This document shows positions 28,741 through 41,165 of a stretch of 64,000 nt of DNA, piece after piece. The notes beneath the pieces are model-generated. The model was given only the letters and a program-made list of their open reading frames with translations, did no database searches and was not told where the DNA came from. Every line of letters starts with the position of its first letter. The stretch's first letter is position 1. This stretch comes from Blastobasis lacticolella (lineage: Eukaryota > Arthropoda > Insecta > Lepidoptera > Blastobasidae), in the NCBI GenBank assembly GCA_905147135.1, contig LR990044.1, positions 18,669,622 through 18,733,621 of the forward strand, given 5' to 3'. A program made the translations under genes and the position numbers.

Positions 28741-31700
28741 GCAAAAAGCTAACACCGCGCCCGCAGTCAAGTGGCCACGCGCGCTTTTTTAATCATCATG
28801 TTGAGATTACGTCGGCGAAAAATTCACTCTATTATCCGTTCCCGGTGCACCGTCTCGCAGCCCGGGCCCCGATGCGGCGCGCCGTCGTAATTTCATGGTC
28901 TCGAAACATTATTTCCAGTTTCGGTCGTGTCATTCGGCCTCTCGGGGTTCGCGTCGAGTATCACGGGGGGCCGCGGCGAGCAAACAACAAGTTCTAATAT
29001 TAGAGCTCCTTTTATAGCGTGAATGAGAAACACAAATACCTCCTGAGACAAGGGGATAGGATGGTCGTAATTTCGGGCCGCCGGAGCCGGGACGAGGGTC
29101 CGAATCCGAACAGACGGACAGCGAGAGAGATCGCGCCCGAATCGATTCCGATGTTATTTTCGGTGCGACACAAGTCTGTACAAAGTCATTTAAAATTGAT
29201 TCCGAAGTATCTGAGTTTACGGTGATCAAGTATGTATGAGAGGGGCTCGGGGCGTCCGAGAGTGGTCAAGTCGATAGTCAATGGACGGCGCTGGCGGCGT
29301 CCAGACTCACGATGTGGCTCGTCGTAAATAGTGAGGAAGCAAAATAGACAATAAAATAGCAGGTTGGTGCGAGGGCAGGCCTCAGCTGTACACTGCACAC
29401 ACGAGACGTCATAATTATACGCGTGCGGTACCTACATAAATCGCGCGATGAAGGTAAACAGGCGCAGCGGCCGACTATGGCGCAAGGTGTGTTTATGATG
29501 GCATGCCACCCCGCGGCGGGTGCGTTCCGATGCAACGCCATAACCTACCCCAAGCGCTCCCCTCAACGCCGGCCAGACTCCTTTGATGCCCATTACCATA
29601 ATAACTAAGCGAACGCTCGCCATTAACACTCTTTCGGATTGATTTCGGACAAATTAAATGGGCAATGGGCGAATGAAGTACCTATGTCTAAAAAGTTTAA
29701 AAGAAATATGTTTCGTTTTGTTTTCTAACTAAGCACTTGAAGAGCAAACCCGTTTCTAAAGAAAAAGGAAAGAAAATGTACCTATTGCTTTCTATATCTG
29801 CTAAAGAGACCTTTAAACTTGAATACGAAAATTCTTTTGGCAACAACAATGCATTACATACCTATATATCATTATACTTGACAATTGCAGTTATCATTAT
29901 CACCAACCATTATAATCATATTACCAATAACGACACACTACCCCACCAATGTTTGACCACAAGCAAACGCGTCCGAGCGAACAGATTAAACAACATTCTA
30001 GTAGTATTTGTACTGGGACGAACAATAACAGTCCGACCAGCGTCGCTCCGGAGTATTGGCGAAATCAGAACTTCTGCTTGGCTCACACGAGTTGCTCTCG
30101 GCTGAGTTCAGAGCTCCAACGCAGTCACTGCGATCGCGACAGGAACCACTATCTGTGGGTTTACATATGCAAACAATGTGTCCACACGCGATAGGATAGC
30201 TTCACTCCCTCGCAGGGTTTTCCAATTGGCGGGGGCTAAGTGGAATGCTTTGCATTACAATCACACAATTTAGAGACGAATTGTAAATGCGACGGTTAGA
30301 GTTCGAGCTACGTTGTTATCTCCGAACAAGGCCGTTTAAGCGTACCTTTCGATTAAGATTATAACACAACACTTTGGGCAACATTAACCGATGTTCATGT
30401 AACTTACATGAACGAAGGTATCTTTCAACTATCCATAAGAACATCGATATTTAATCGGAAATATTACGCTAGAGGCGAGGTTAGAGTGGGCGAACTTGGA
30501 AATAACACAAATCAGAAAGATTAAATCTGGACTTCGGAAGTTCCACTTAGACGCCGCACGCTTCGGGGAAAAAATATTACAACCGCACAGAAATATGCAA
30601 TCAATTTCAGTACAACTCGGAAAGAATGCAAATTAAATCTAGATTAGATTATATAACTGATTTACTCATTCTAGATTTTCAGGATAGACAGGATTTATGA
30701 AAGCCGGACAATTAATGTATTACTTTTCTCACTTGATATCTAAAACCAAAATCTAAGGAACATATCCTTTCGGGCTACATGATAACTATTAGTCAAACGT
30801 CGTGAAACTATACGCTCAAAAATTACACCTTTGTAGGTCTCCTCCCAAGTGACTTTGTCACTTCTATGCACTAATTAGGAGCAGGTTACAACAGTGCGAC
30901 ACTTTAATTAGTTAGACACAGTAGATACAACCAGTAACTATGTCATTACTTTCGTCAAAGTGGTTCTGCGATAGGCAGCGTGGAGGCGAAACCTGCATTG
31001 TGCGAAGTTTAGTCGCTCGCGGCCTCCCAACTATACGGCAACTAATCAATGCCACAAGTTGTATGACAGATTCCTAATCCGGACTCGTCGCGGGCCGCGC
31101 GCCCACCTACCTACCTGCTGCCCCGGAGTTGGGGCCCGCAATTACTAAAATTGATTTGATTTACCATTTTAATTGTAACAAAAAGCTTATTTTTTCCAGT
31201 AGGCGAGTGGACAAAGCCGTTGCAATCTCGACCGAGTGACTTTCGTTCGGAGGGTCCATTAGGGATCGTTAGGGCGGCGTGGCGCGGCGGTGGCGGTTAG
31301 GCATTTTGAGCTGTGGCGTCATGTCGTTAAGGTGTAGTTTCTGTCGAAGGTGTCCGATAGGCGCGAGAGGAGAGCACTCGAGGTCGGATGCTGAGAGCGG
31401 GGGTGTGGGCGCAGGCGGGGGGGTGTGGGGGGGTTAAAATCGATATCGTCGGGCGGCGCGCGACGTCTTGCGCCCCCCTCGCCCCTCTAATGAATGAGAG
31501 TGAGCATAGTCATCTCTGCGGCCGGCGGCTTCGGCGATACGGCACGGCCGCGGCGGCTGCCGGCGCTAATCGCACCGCACGATGCCACCGCACACGCAGC
31601 GGCAGCGACTCCTTCACTGTTCGAGATGCGAACGCTCTGTGGACTACCTCCGCATTTGGCAACATTCCGCAGAACATGGCACACGGGCTACGGGCCGATC

Positions 31701-32811
31701 GTGTGGGGTCAACGTCCGAACGTTTTCTTTGCCATTCATTAGACAATTTTTTCTCCCGTACAACAATTAATGACATTGATCACTCGTTAACCTTATTCCC
31801 TCTGAGATATATTTGATGTGAGATTCGAAATTAGAGGAGAATAACTAAGTAACTATCTTTACGGTTTAGATTGCCATAATAAATTTCATCATATCAACAG
31901 TCCGCTGCTGAGCTTCCTTCACATTAATAGAGGATTTAGCCATGCCTAATCTCCATGCTTGGCTCACGGGTTAGAGATAGCAATTTTGAAAATACTGAAT
32001 TGAAAACGATGCTGGCCATTTTCTTCAGGTCTACGAAAATCCTAGCTGGTTAGCCAGACAGTAGTCGTCTTGTACGACACCCGTAAGTCGGAGGGACTGG
32101 TGTTATTCTACTCTGCCGGACACCTCCCGGGAAGATAATGAAGTTATATTTGTAATGTTATATTCTGAATGATCATTGCACACGTTGAACGATGTGCCCT
32201 AGGTACTACTTAGCAACCAAGCTAGTGGGCAAGACCTCAGTAGCCCCTGTTTAGCGTTTTACCATTAATATGATTACAAAACAACGAGCACAGTAAAGTA
32301 ACCCTAAATAAAACCTCCTCCGATTTAATAAACTGCGTACAAAACCACTAATCGTGGCGTTAATATTATGTAGAAGCCGTGGGTGACCTATGAGAGTTTG
32401 CAATCGCAACATGGCGACCGCAACTCTACATTGATCTGTCGTTCAGTGTAGTGAGGTGGTATTCTATTCAGTGTGTCCAATGGAGCAGTGGGTCTGGTGG
32501 GAATCTGTCGAATGTAATGCTTGATGCGTAACAGGCAGTTGGCTGTTCGACATATAGGTTTAAGCTAGAGTTTTATCTGCATTCTCATGACTCCAAGTCC
32601 CTCACGAACACTATGTTAATAAATTATCTTAAAACTAGACTCAATATGATACCTAGACACAACACGCGGCGTCTCAACAAAAAACGTCTTGCTTCTCGTG
32701 GCGTTTTCTGTCATGGTACGCGAGTCGCTCACACCCTAAGACGTGCCAAAAATGTCAGTAGACAAAATATTTAATTGTTTCACATCAATAACTCCAAAAA
32801 TCATATTGGCG

Positions 32812-33112
32812 TTAATGTCCCGGATGTGCACTCACGCACGAGGACCCGGGGCCCGCCTTGACCATGATCCAGCATTTGGCAGATCAGATAATAACAGTGG
32901 AGCGACTGCCATCTGCCCCTGCTACCAGGGAAAACTGACCAGATTGGATAATGGGTTACACGTTCAGTCGCCTGAATGCCGACTGAACGCCACGATGTTT
33001 TCTCTCATCGTAAGAGCATCGGTTCGCATTTAACTAATGTAAAAAGAGTCATTGGTACATGGCCGCAATGTGATTCGAACCCGGTACCTCTCACTTACGA
33101 GTCTCGTGTACA
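32812..33112 (-). mobile_element. SINE-2, nearly full copy
   Basis: On the minus strand a tRNA-like head with B-box (gggttcgaatcacattg) is followed by 'gccatgtaccaatgactc', 'gatgctcttacgatgaga', 'gcgactgaacgtgtaacc', 'ggcagtcgctccactgttat', 'tctgccaaatgctggatcatggtcaaggcgggc' and 'ctcgtgcgtgag'. The same order recurs at 40822-41165. Confidence 0.88.
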
Positions 33113-33365
33113 ATCAATCTCGTTTCCACAGTCATATTACTGCACCGGACTGCTCCGCGTCTATTACGTTACGGTCCGGTTGGTATTGGCGGACGCAGAC
33201 TATGCCGGTCGTCTCCAGCTCCACCGCCGGTTTGCAGTTCGGCTCCGGAGCCAATCAATTAATCCACTGCGTGTTTGGTTCCTGTTCTTGTTCCTTTTGG
33301 AATTTAAGTGATATCTACAAAGAAGAAATTTGTGACAGTCTGTGAATATGCTGTTTCGAGGTAAG

Positions 33366-33425
33366 CTCCATCTTCCGCTACGTCGTCATCACTTGCCACC
33401 AGATGATGATCAAATACCAGCTATC
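33366..33425 (+). pseudogene. LINE 3' terminal scrap
   Basis: The stretch 'ccatcttccgctacgtcgtcatcacttgccaccagatgatgatcaaatacc' parallels the last codons and tail of the relics at 40300-40360 and 51360-51415 (tcatcacttaccaccagatgag with ggtcaaatacc). Confidence 0.5.
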
Positions 33426-34379
33426 GAATCAAAGATGCCTTCTGACTGACTGGCAGGGTAAAATTAATGTACTATCCTATTCTTATGCTTTACTGACGGT
33501 TGAAAGAGATGTTTAATAATTGTAGTGTTTAATAATGTAGTTTCATAATTGTCGTAGATCTTATCCCGGCTTCTGCCAGGGTGCGCTTTCCTACTTATTC
33601 TGCTCCACTTGGCCCGGTCTTTGGCATGCTCGCGTCGTCAGCTATGGCTCTCGCATCCGACTGAGTGATCTTTTAGTCGCACACGGGGCTCTTTCCTGAT
33701 ACCAACAGGTTCAGGCACCAGACAGAAAGAGATTTTTAATATTCTTCTCAATAAAGACATTTCGAATCACCACACCAGACTCTTCGTTAACAGAATTTTT
33801 ACAGCAACACGAATTTAAAAAACCGGGAGTAACACCCCTGCGGTAACTACCCACCAGGCAGGTCTTAAGCTCGTGTGCCACCATAGCAGTCTAACAAAAC
33901 CCTAGTCGCGAGGCGCCGAAATAAACGCCCACTAACTCACGGCACCGAGCGTTCTACTCGTATTAATAGCGGCCCGGACACCGTCACAACAGCTGGGCCG
34001 CGAACGGCCGCGATTTACGGCCGCTGACGAGGGCCGGTGACGTCCACATTCGTCAAACTTATTCGCCACAAAGGAACGCGGACCGCGGCCGCCGCGAGCG
34101 CATATATCACCGGAATGAGTTCGTCGCTTCACAGTTTAGTGGGCTCCGGAGTGACGATTATGGGGATTGAGTCAATTGAATTGGATTGCTTAGGGATTGG
34201 ATGTACGATACAGATACTTATAGACGTCAATTGAAGTATCTCCCAGCGATTCCTCGTTCGTATCAAAAGTGGAGATTGTTCACGTCTTAACTTCGCCATA
34301 AAAGTCCATGACCGTTCTATTTCCGCCATGTTGAATGCCACGGTGAATGGCTAGTTAATAAAAATAAACATTTACAATT

Positions 34380-34620
34380 TTTTTTTTTTTATGTCATACG
34401 GTAGGCAAACAGGCAAGCGGGCCACCTGATGGAAAGTGATCACCACTGCCTATAGACATTAGCAACACCAAGAGTATCGCTAATGCGTTGCCCACCTCTA
34501 TAGCACGTTGCTATGGCAGCAAAAGGCAAATGCCACTCCACTGCCAAAGCCACGGTTCCCCATATCCCCACCCCATGGATTTGCAGCGTCCTTGGTTTCG
34601 TCATTTGTAGCGTGCATATA
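34380..34620 (-). mobile_element. Retroposon tail A, inverted partner of 48460-48690
   Basis: The plus strand begins with a T run, then 'atgtcatacggtaggcaaacaggcaagcgggccacctgatgg', 'gcctatagacattagcaacaccaagagtatcgc', 'ggcaaatgccac' and 'gccacggttccccatatccccacccca'. All of these occur in reverse complement at 48470-48680. The A-tail is at 34380, so the element is on the minus strand. Confidence 0.88.
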
Positions 34621-35202
34621 AAATGAAAATTATCTATAAAATGCACCCAACATGACTTGATTAGCGAATTGATATAGTACCTATATAGTAGCCTATTGAA
34701 GAGCGAAATAATCTCGCCCGCGTTTGATATTTAATCGAGTGCATATGGCGCTCACAATACCTCCATACCTACGAGGTGGTATGAAAACTGCGCAATCGAT
34801 GTGGGTCAACGCAGCCAGTGCCTCCGCCGGCGGGCCGCACCTGTGTGTGCCCAGGGCATTATGTGCGCCATATGTAAACACAATGACGACAATTTGCCTC
34901 CTATCCTAGCGACGTACGTGCATCCAAGTTGACGTTCATTTGACCTAATTTATGCTCGTTGCATTGCACTGGCCGTAAGCTCTTTTTAATAACGTCGAGC
35001 GTGTTCCCAGGAATCGTTCAATTTGAAGTAATCTATCGTTATATTATATAGAAGACCCCGTCTAGAAGGCTTGCGAGACAGGTGTATGTGTTTAACAGTA
35101 AGACGATGGTAGGCTGACGGTCATGATAATGATGCGCGTGTGCTCCCCAATTCAAACTCATTTATTGTTCATATACAAACACAAAGTTTCAGACGTGCAG
35201 AC

Positions 35203-35456
35203 GACCTGAGTGGTTCAGTGGTCAACATGCCAGTCAACCACGCAAGAGGTCCCGGGTTCGATTCCCGGCCGGGCAGAAATTTAAATGATGAATTTTAATT
35301 TCTGTTACGGGTCTGGGTGTTCTATGTATAATAAGTATGTATTTAAAAAAGTATATAAGTAGTATATCAGTTAGCTAGCACCCATAGTACAAGCTTTGCT
35401 TAGTTTGGGGCTAGATGGCACTGTGTAAATTTGTCCACGATTATTTATTTATTTAA
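35203..35456 (+). mobile_element. tRNA-Gly-headed SINE, full copy
   Basis: The head 'gacctgagtggttcagtggtc' is the A-box and 'ggtcccgggttcgattcccgg' the B-box. The spacing fits tRNA-Gly. The standard body follows, including a segment 'tatataagtagtatatcagttagctagcacccatagtacaagc', and the copy ends ttatttattta. Confidence 0.92.
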
Positions 35457-35991
35457 AGACCTTTCTATAAAGGACAATTTGTCGTGAACACCGCCTGCAG
35501 AACACATGGGAGCCGTTGTTTACCAACACACGCTCGCGATCGAACGCAATTAGAGCGGCTCGTATTTGCACATGTGTCCGCCTATAAATATAGAATTGCG
35601 TTGGCAAAACGTGACCGTTATTCTTCCACCGGTCTTGAGGTCGGAGGGATCCCGATAACGCCACGTGAACCGCGCAACTGCAACCGCGCGGCCGCTCCGT
35701 GAGCGAAACGCATCGAGCGCTCACGTCGACAGATAACGAGTTGTGAGAGCGGCCGATAATGAATTCGATATAGGAATCTATGTGAATTACGACACGACAC
35801 GAAAGGTGTTTTCGTTGCCGCCGTGACGTCAATACGAGAAAGCAAACACTTGTGACGAAATTATCGATATTATTACATTGTCGATGAGCGGCTACTTATA
35901 CTTTAATACGAGTACGTAGTGTTTTTCTGAGACTAATTCATTAAGCTTGCGCTGTAGGAAGCAAAAAAAATGATGTTTGTTACCAGCATAC

Positions 35992-36101
35992 CGTAAACAG
36001 GGCTCGGGACGACTGCCGGCGGAGCGTGTCGGCCAGAGTCTTGAGGAGGGCGCCAGTGGACCTCTCCCCCTTGCGGACCATCGTCCCGACTTCACGCACG
36101 G
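35992..36101 (-). CDS. Candidate orphan exon, unrecognised
   Basis: On the minus strand this 110-base stretch reads VREVGTMVRKGERSTGALLK then TLADTLRRQSSRALFT, using almost only G/C-ending codons. It is bounded by a possible acceptor (gacccaccag) and a possible donor (ACG|GTATGC). Its end phase (0) would fit mnb exon 1, but the peptide does not match the expected N-terminal segment (RKLSVDLIKTYKHINE). It may be an exon of another gene, a transposon relic or chance. I do not recognise it. Confidence 0.2.
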
Positions 36102-37924
36102 CTGGTGGGTCAATGCACCGTTGCTCACTCACTTAACAAGCCAAACAGTTTAGAAGTCACACGCCGTGTGGACAGTGCTCGCTGCTCACCCCGGCGGGAC
36201 GCTCCGGCCGATATTCGAATGTAATTCTAGTTCCGAACGACTGTATTACAGCTACCGCAATATGCGGCTGCGGCGGCGCGACTGACTCGTTATCGCAAAG
36301 ATACCGATACCTATTCTCCACTCCAGCACGCTTTTCCGCGTACCTACGTGTATACGACCTCAATGTTTTGGTCGCTTGACGCGCGTCCCGGCCGAGATCG
36401 CCAACCCCATCAGATGTAATATATCGTAGGAGGCTATTCAATGTGACGCGAATATCTGGAACTCGAGCGCGCGCTAAATATATCCGCAAGACACCGTTTC
36501 CAACAGAGTGTTATGTCCGGTTTCTGTGTCAGGCGTATTTTCTTGCGAATCGCCCGCAATAAATCCGACATTTCTGGGAATCTCAATCGACGTGGCCTGT
36601 CTCAATTAAAAATTGATTCTTAGCACACGTCGTGTTCGCACCCGAGTGCTCTTTGTTCGGCGTTCGTGGCATTCTGCCCCTTGTGTCTGTGTGCACTTGT
36701 GCGTTTATTGTATGCGCGCGTGTTTATAATTAGCGGCGCCGGGATCGTGGCAAGAGTCCAGGTCGATCACTCGGGTAACGGGCCCGCACTATATCGGGTG
36801 TTCGGTCGTTGACAGGGGTTATTTTTCCGGAATTGCAGCCTATCCGCATTCCACGCCGGCGGCTTGTTGATCGCGTGAAAATATAAAGATTTCAATGATA
36901 ATACGCGTTTACCACACCGCCGCCTCGTGTTTCTTTTAAGGCGGAGTACTTAATTCTTCCGCAAAGTCTAATTTTCTCGTTGCGCATTAGACTTCTTCAA
37001 GTAAAAACTAAAAATGCAAACACAACTGGTGGCGGCCCGCACGCGAAGCGCCCCATAAGTATGCAATGCAATTGTCACGTGAAAAACGCCCACGAATTAA
37101 CTAGACTCGACGTCCTAATCAAGGCCTACCCCCGCGGCCCGTTTGTGTAATGGGCGTCGAGGTTTGGTCCGAGTGAACCTTGGCGTGTCATTAAGTTGTC
37201 AACCGTTGTCGGGGCTAAACACAGGCTCACCCGCGGAAATGCGTTCGCGACCGCCCCCAAAGCTTGTCCCGTCATATAATATTTTTTAACAAAACATTCG
37301 GAGGCGCGCCACTGACTAAACATACACGGGCATTCGAGTATTTGTCAGTCATGCGATTCACGTGTCAGCTTTGTTTTGTTTACGCAAATCGGTCGCGTTT
37401 GGACACGAAATTATTTTACACTATCGGAAAGTTCAAAGGCATTGCAATGCAAGTTTTGTTCGACATTTTCAGAGCGACGAATTTGATCTTATACGCTAGG
37501 CTTATATAGGATTACAATTGTATGTAGGATCCTGGATAGGAAATTGGATGAACATTTTCATATCCACTGAATATACTCTCGCTCCCATGAAAGTTTATAT
37601 ATAGGCAAACGTTTGAAAGCCCGAAAACGCTTATAAGACCTCTGTTTGAGGAAAATCAAAATTAGCGTAGATACTAGCATAATCTTAGCGTAAAGCGGCA
37701 TTTAGGCCGCCGAAAGGGCGGATACCGGGAATTCTTGCCGGGACCGCTTGCAGTGCCTTCAATTAATTAATATTATACAAAATTTACCATTATTGTGTCA
37801 ATGTTCGCTCCTCATCGCATCAAAAGCTTGTGTTTATCAAACAACCCGCTCAGTAAGATAGGGATATACTTGTGATGTTTTGCAATAACATTTCGGATTT
37901 GTATTTTTCGATTATATTAATTAT

Positions 37925-38160
37925 ATTTTTTTATGCCACTAAGGTGGCAAACAAGCTTACGGCCTGCCTGATGATGGTAAGCAGCCACCGCAGCCTATGG
38001 ACGTTTGCAATGCCAGGGGCATCATCCACGCGCTGCCGACCCCGTAAAAACCTTATCACCCCTTTCTTGAAGAACTCCAGGTTGTACTCTCCTGGGAGCA
38101 GAGTACATCATGGAGGAGAGCTATATACCGGCTTATTAACAGCCATAGAAAGTGGATACT
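37925..38160 (-). mobile_element. Retroposon tail B
   Basis: The plus strand begins with 'tatttttttatgccactaaggtggcaaacaagcttacggcctgcctgatgatggtaagcagccaccgcagcctatgg'. It continues into 'gcatcatccacgcgctgccgaccccgtaaaaacc', the general layout of lepidopteran LINE tails read from the A-rich end. It is distinct from tail A at 34380. Confidence 0.75.
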
Positions 38161-38579
38161 ATCCCTAGGGAAAAAAGCGTTATGTATTTACGTTAATAAC
38201 AGTACTTTAAATTACACAAATGCAATAAATAAAATACAAACAGATATAAGCAACTCAATAAATCAAAATGGCTCAAGCAAATAATAAGACGTCGCTCCAA
38301 TTAACATCTCTGTTGCTGAAAACTAATTAGAACGTATGGCAACAGTATTTACATTTATTTATTTATATATGTCTGAAAAATCGTCGTTATTTATTTATAA
38401 ATAACGATTTTCCTGTACGTTTTATTTATAACTTGACATGTTTGTCCGCCTAATTAAGATCGCGTGCGGCGCCGGCCGTTGTAATCATCGCACTATTTTG
38501 ACTGGGACGGCGTGGTGTAAGGAAATATGAAAAAAAGAATCGCGGCTACACCACCTACACCTACATTTTTTTTAAAAGA

Positions 38580-38755
38580 ACTAGTGGACCAGGCGCGACT
38601 TCGTTCGCGTTGTTTTCTTGCTTATAAACCTTTCTTTTGAATCACTTGATTGTTGAAAACCACATCAAAATCCGTTGCGTAGTTTAAAAGAGCTAAGCGT
38701 ACATAGATATAGGGACAGACGGCGGGAAGCGACATAGTTTTATACTATGTACAGA
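38580..38755 (+). mobile_element. Widespread lepidopteran repeat (cgcgacttcgttcgcg ... tttgttttatactatgt type)
   Basis: It contains 'ggcgcgacttcgttcgcg', 'cacatcaaaatccgttgcgtagtttaaaagagctaagcgtacatagatatagggacagac' and 'gcgacatagttttatactatgt'. From general knowledge this set is repeated across Lepidoptera genomes. A related start in opposite orientation (cgagggcgggtcgctagt) sits at 39300-39318. Confidence 0.65.
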
Positions 38756-39939
38756 AGAGTAGGTACAAATATAATCCATAGGGTGAGAATTATTTGAAGT
38801 GGCACAGAGACAACCCCAAAATAGGTAGGCAAGTGAAAATATTGAGTTTATTGATACTTTTATTAAGTATAGTTAACGAGAAATGTTATTGTTTTTTTAT
38901 AGAAATCCCACTGACTTATTTTGCACGCCGAAAGGCAGGTCGCAGCGGAATCTTTATATTGTATTGTACTCCAACAATTACCTGTATACCACAAATAAAT
39001 GCATTCATTCATTCATTCAAGTATTGGAAACGAAATTCCGACGCAAACTTTCCCGTTGTGCTTTTCAATCGGTTACGTTAGGAACTCTAAACCTCCTGTA
39101 AATGTGCATAATCAGATTGCACCCAGAAAGTTCCCAGGGGGAGATCCAAGGTCTCCAAATTCGATTGTATGAGAATTGCCAATGTACCCGTTTTTCTTGC
39201 AACAAGGGTTATTTACCGTTGTCTAGCTCTGCTTTTGTCTTTTTCTATTCAAATATACTTTAAATACATGCATATTATAACCCGGGAACACCCAAGCGAA
39301 GGCGAGGGCGGGTCGCTAGTTCTATATTAATCCGTTCATTCGTCATCAGCTGTAGAGTGTAGCGTACAGACACAGAATATTATTACCACAGGTATGAATG
39401 GGGGTCACACCTCGCTATTGAATGTATAAAATACTTTATCTACACTCATAGCGTAATGTTCCAATTTCATATTCGAAAACAAATGTTTAAGGATACACTT
39501 TTTTCACGTCAGTTTATAAAATTTTAAAAAATTACTTTTCGAGTCAGCATTTCCCATACTAATTTCATTACAGCTGTAACGTAGAATAACTTTTTAATTA
39601 TTATGCAACACTTCTATTTTTTAAGTTTTTGTCGGGCGCCGAGACACTGCGTAATGTAGGCTGAATACCTAAATGTCTTTGACAAATTCAAAATTCAAAT
39701 TTTCCTGTTTATATTTCTGTGTAATTATTTTCCCGCTAAACAGAATATTTTTTCTAATTGTTGTAATTTGTATTTGTGAATGTTTTTCCTTATTTGAAGC
39801 AAATAAATAGATAAATATGAAGGTAGTAAAGTGAATTTCCCGCCGCTTGATATCCTCGACGCGTAGATACAACAGAATTGACTCGCAGATTACTTCCAGC
39901 AAAGTTGAGAAAATTATAGGTACGATATTTTAACATAAA

Positions 39940-40070
39940 AATATGAGTGTAGATAAAGTAGTATGCATATAATTGGGTATTAAAACACTCGTGTCAAACT
40001 ACCTACTATCTTATAAATAGACACTCATGTTTTAATACCCCCTTTTATATGACAGTTGCATAAACTACTA
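39940..40070. repeat. Inverted repeat / small MITE
   Basis: The arm 'gggtattaaaacactcgtgtc' (39975-39995) pairs with 'gacactcatgttttaataccc' (40020-40040) with two mismatches. The flanks (gtagtatgcatata against tatatgacagttgcataaactac) extend the pairing loosely. Confidence 0.65.
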
Positions 40071-40189
40071 TTTTTAAACACATTTCCGTAAAAAGGTAGA
40101 TGTGACCTGGCTAGTGAGACTACACGGTGAATATTTTACTCTATCAATAATACTACGTCGATTTACGCCGCTTCTATTAAAATACCTTT

Positions 40190-40385
40190 GAAATGCATAC
40201 GGCTGAGGAATGGGCGACCTTGCTAGCGAGTGTGTTCCCCGATCATTATAATCTGGACGCCTTCAAGGCGTACAGTGAAAAGGCTGTTCCTAGACAGGCT
40301 ACTCCATCTTCGGGCGCATCGTCACTTACCACCAAGTGAGATGGCGGTCAAATACCTGACCAATCCCATAAAAAAGCATATACAA
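40190..40385 (+). pseudogene. LINE ORF2 C-terminal relic (same family as 51240)
   Basis: It encodes SVFPDHYNLDAFKAYSEK and SSGASSLTTK, then TGA at 40337-40339 and a tail 'gatggcggtcaaatacctgacc'. It matches the 51-kb relic SVFPDHYNLDVFKASVNRL...SLTTR closely. Confidence 0.75.
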
Positions 40386-40821
40386 GGAAACAGATTTCAA
40401 ACACGCTAACGTTTTGCTCACACAAAGGCTGCCAGTTTGCGGTCGGCTCCAATATCAGACCTTAAACGGGCTGTCTGGTCAACGAATGCACTACGTAATT
40501 AACTTGCAGATAATTAAAGGGCAATTGTTTGTCAAAATTCGAGCGCGCCGTGCTTGTAACGGAACGCGCTGAATAGTTGGCTAATGTGTGCTAATTACTA
40601 AATCATCGCGTTAACACAAATGCGATGGGTGGTGCAATAACAATTTAAATTATTCGGGACGACTTCCACGAAACAAGTTGTTGTAGGTAACAATATATTC
40701 AAATTCACTTTGAATTTGGCATGGCATGATGTATTCCCGATTTATGTAGTAATGTGGGTTTCGAACAATGATAAGGATTCGTTTATGATATCTTAAGGTT
40801 CCACGACAATCATTGAAACAG

Positions 40822-41165
40822 ACGGAGCGTCCGACTCGTAGGCTAGAGATCCCGCCCGGGTTTCAATCCCACTGTCGCCATGTACCAATGACTCTTTTCT
40901 GAGTTATGTACATTAGTTGATTACTAACTGATGCTCTTACGGTGAGGGAAACCATAGTGATGAAACCTGTACATTAAGGCGACACGAATGTCCCTTTCAC
41001 AATTAAGTTCCCCTGACAATAGGATCACAGAGGTCCAGATGGCAATCGATCCACTATAATGAGCTGAACTGACAAATCTTGGATCATGGTCATGGCGGAC
41101 CCTGGCCCCTCGTGTGCGAGAGCACAATCGGGACACTAACGCCGAGAAGCTGGTGATGATGACAA
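40822..41165 (+). mobile_element. SINE-2, full copy
   Basis: A tRNA-like head 'ggagcgtccgactcgtaggctagagatc' with B-box 'cgggtttcaatccc' is followed by 'gccatgtaccaatgactcttttctgag', 'gatgctcttacggtgaggg', 'gatgaaacctgtacatt', then 'gacaaatcttggatcatggtcatggcggaccctggcccctcgtgtgcgag'. It is opposite in orientation to the 32.8-kb copy. Confidence 0.9.

Larger units (their letters stand above)
27600..34370. other. GC/CpG-rich upstream DNA without recognised exons
   Basis: This region includes strongly GC-rich, CpG-rich patches at about 28480-28740 and 31380-31570, of the kind seen at promoters or conserved regulatory DNA. Open frames here are GC-driven and show no domain. A splice-donor-like CAG|GTAGGTAGG occurs on the minus strand at 31115/31114. 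One full SINE-2 (32812-33112) and a LINE tail scrap (33366-33425) are present. Around 29700-31000 nothing is recognised. Confidence 0.5.

Noticed and set aside
28415..28752. Opposed 100-codon frames in the CpG-rich patch
   Set aside because: Low-complexity Arg/Ala/Pro/Gly translations on both strands, explained by composition.
35203..35275. tRNA-Gly gene
   Set aside because: A and B boxes are present, but the acceptor and anticodon stems do not close and the sequence runs into the SINE body. It is a SINE head, not a functional tRNA.
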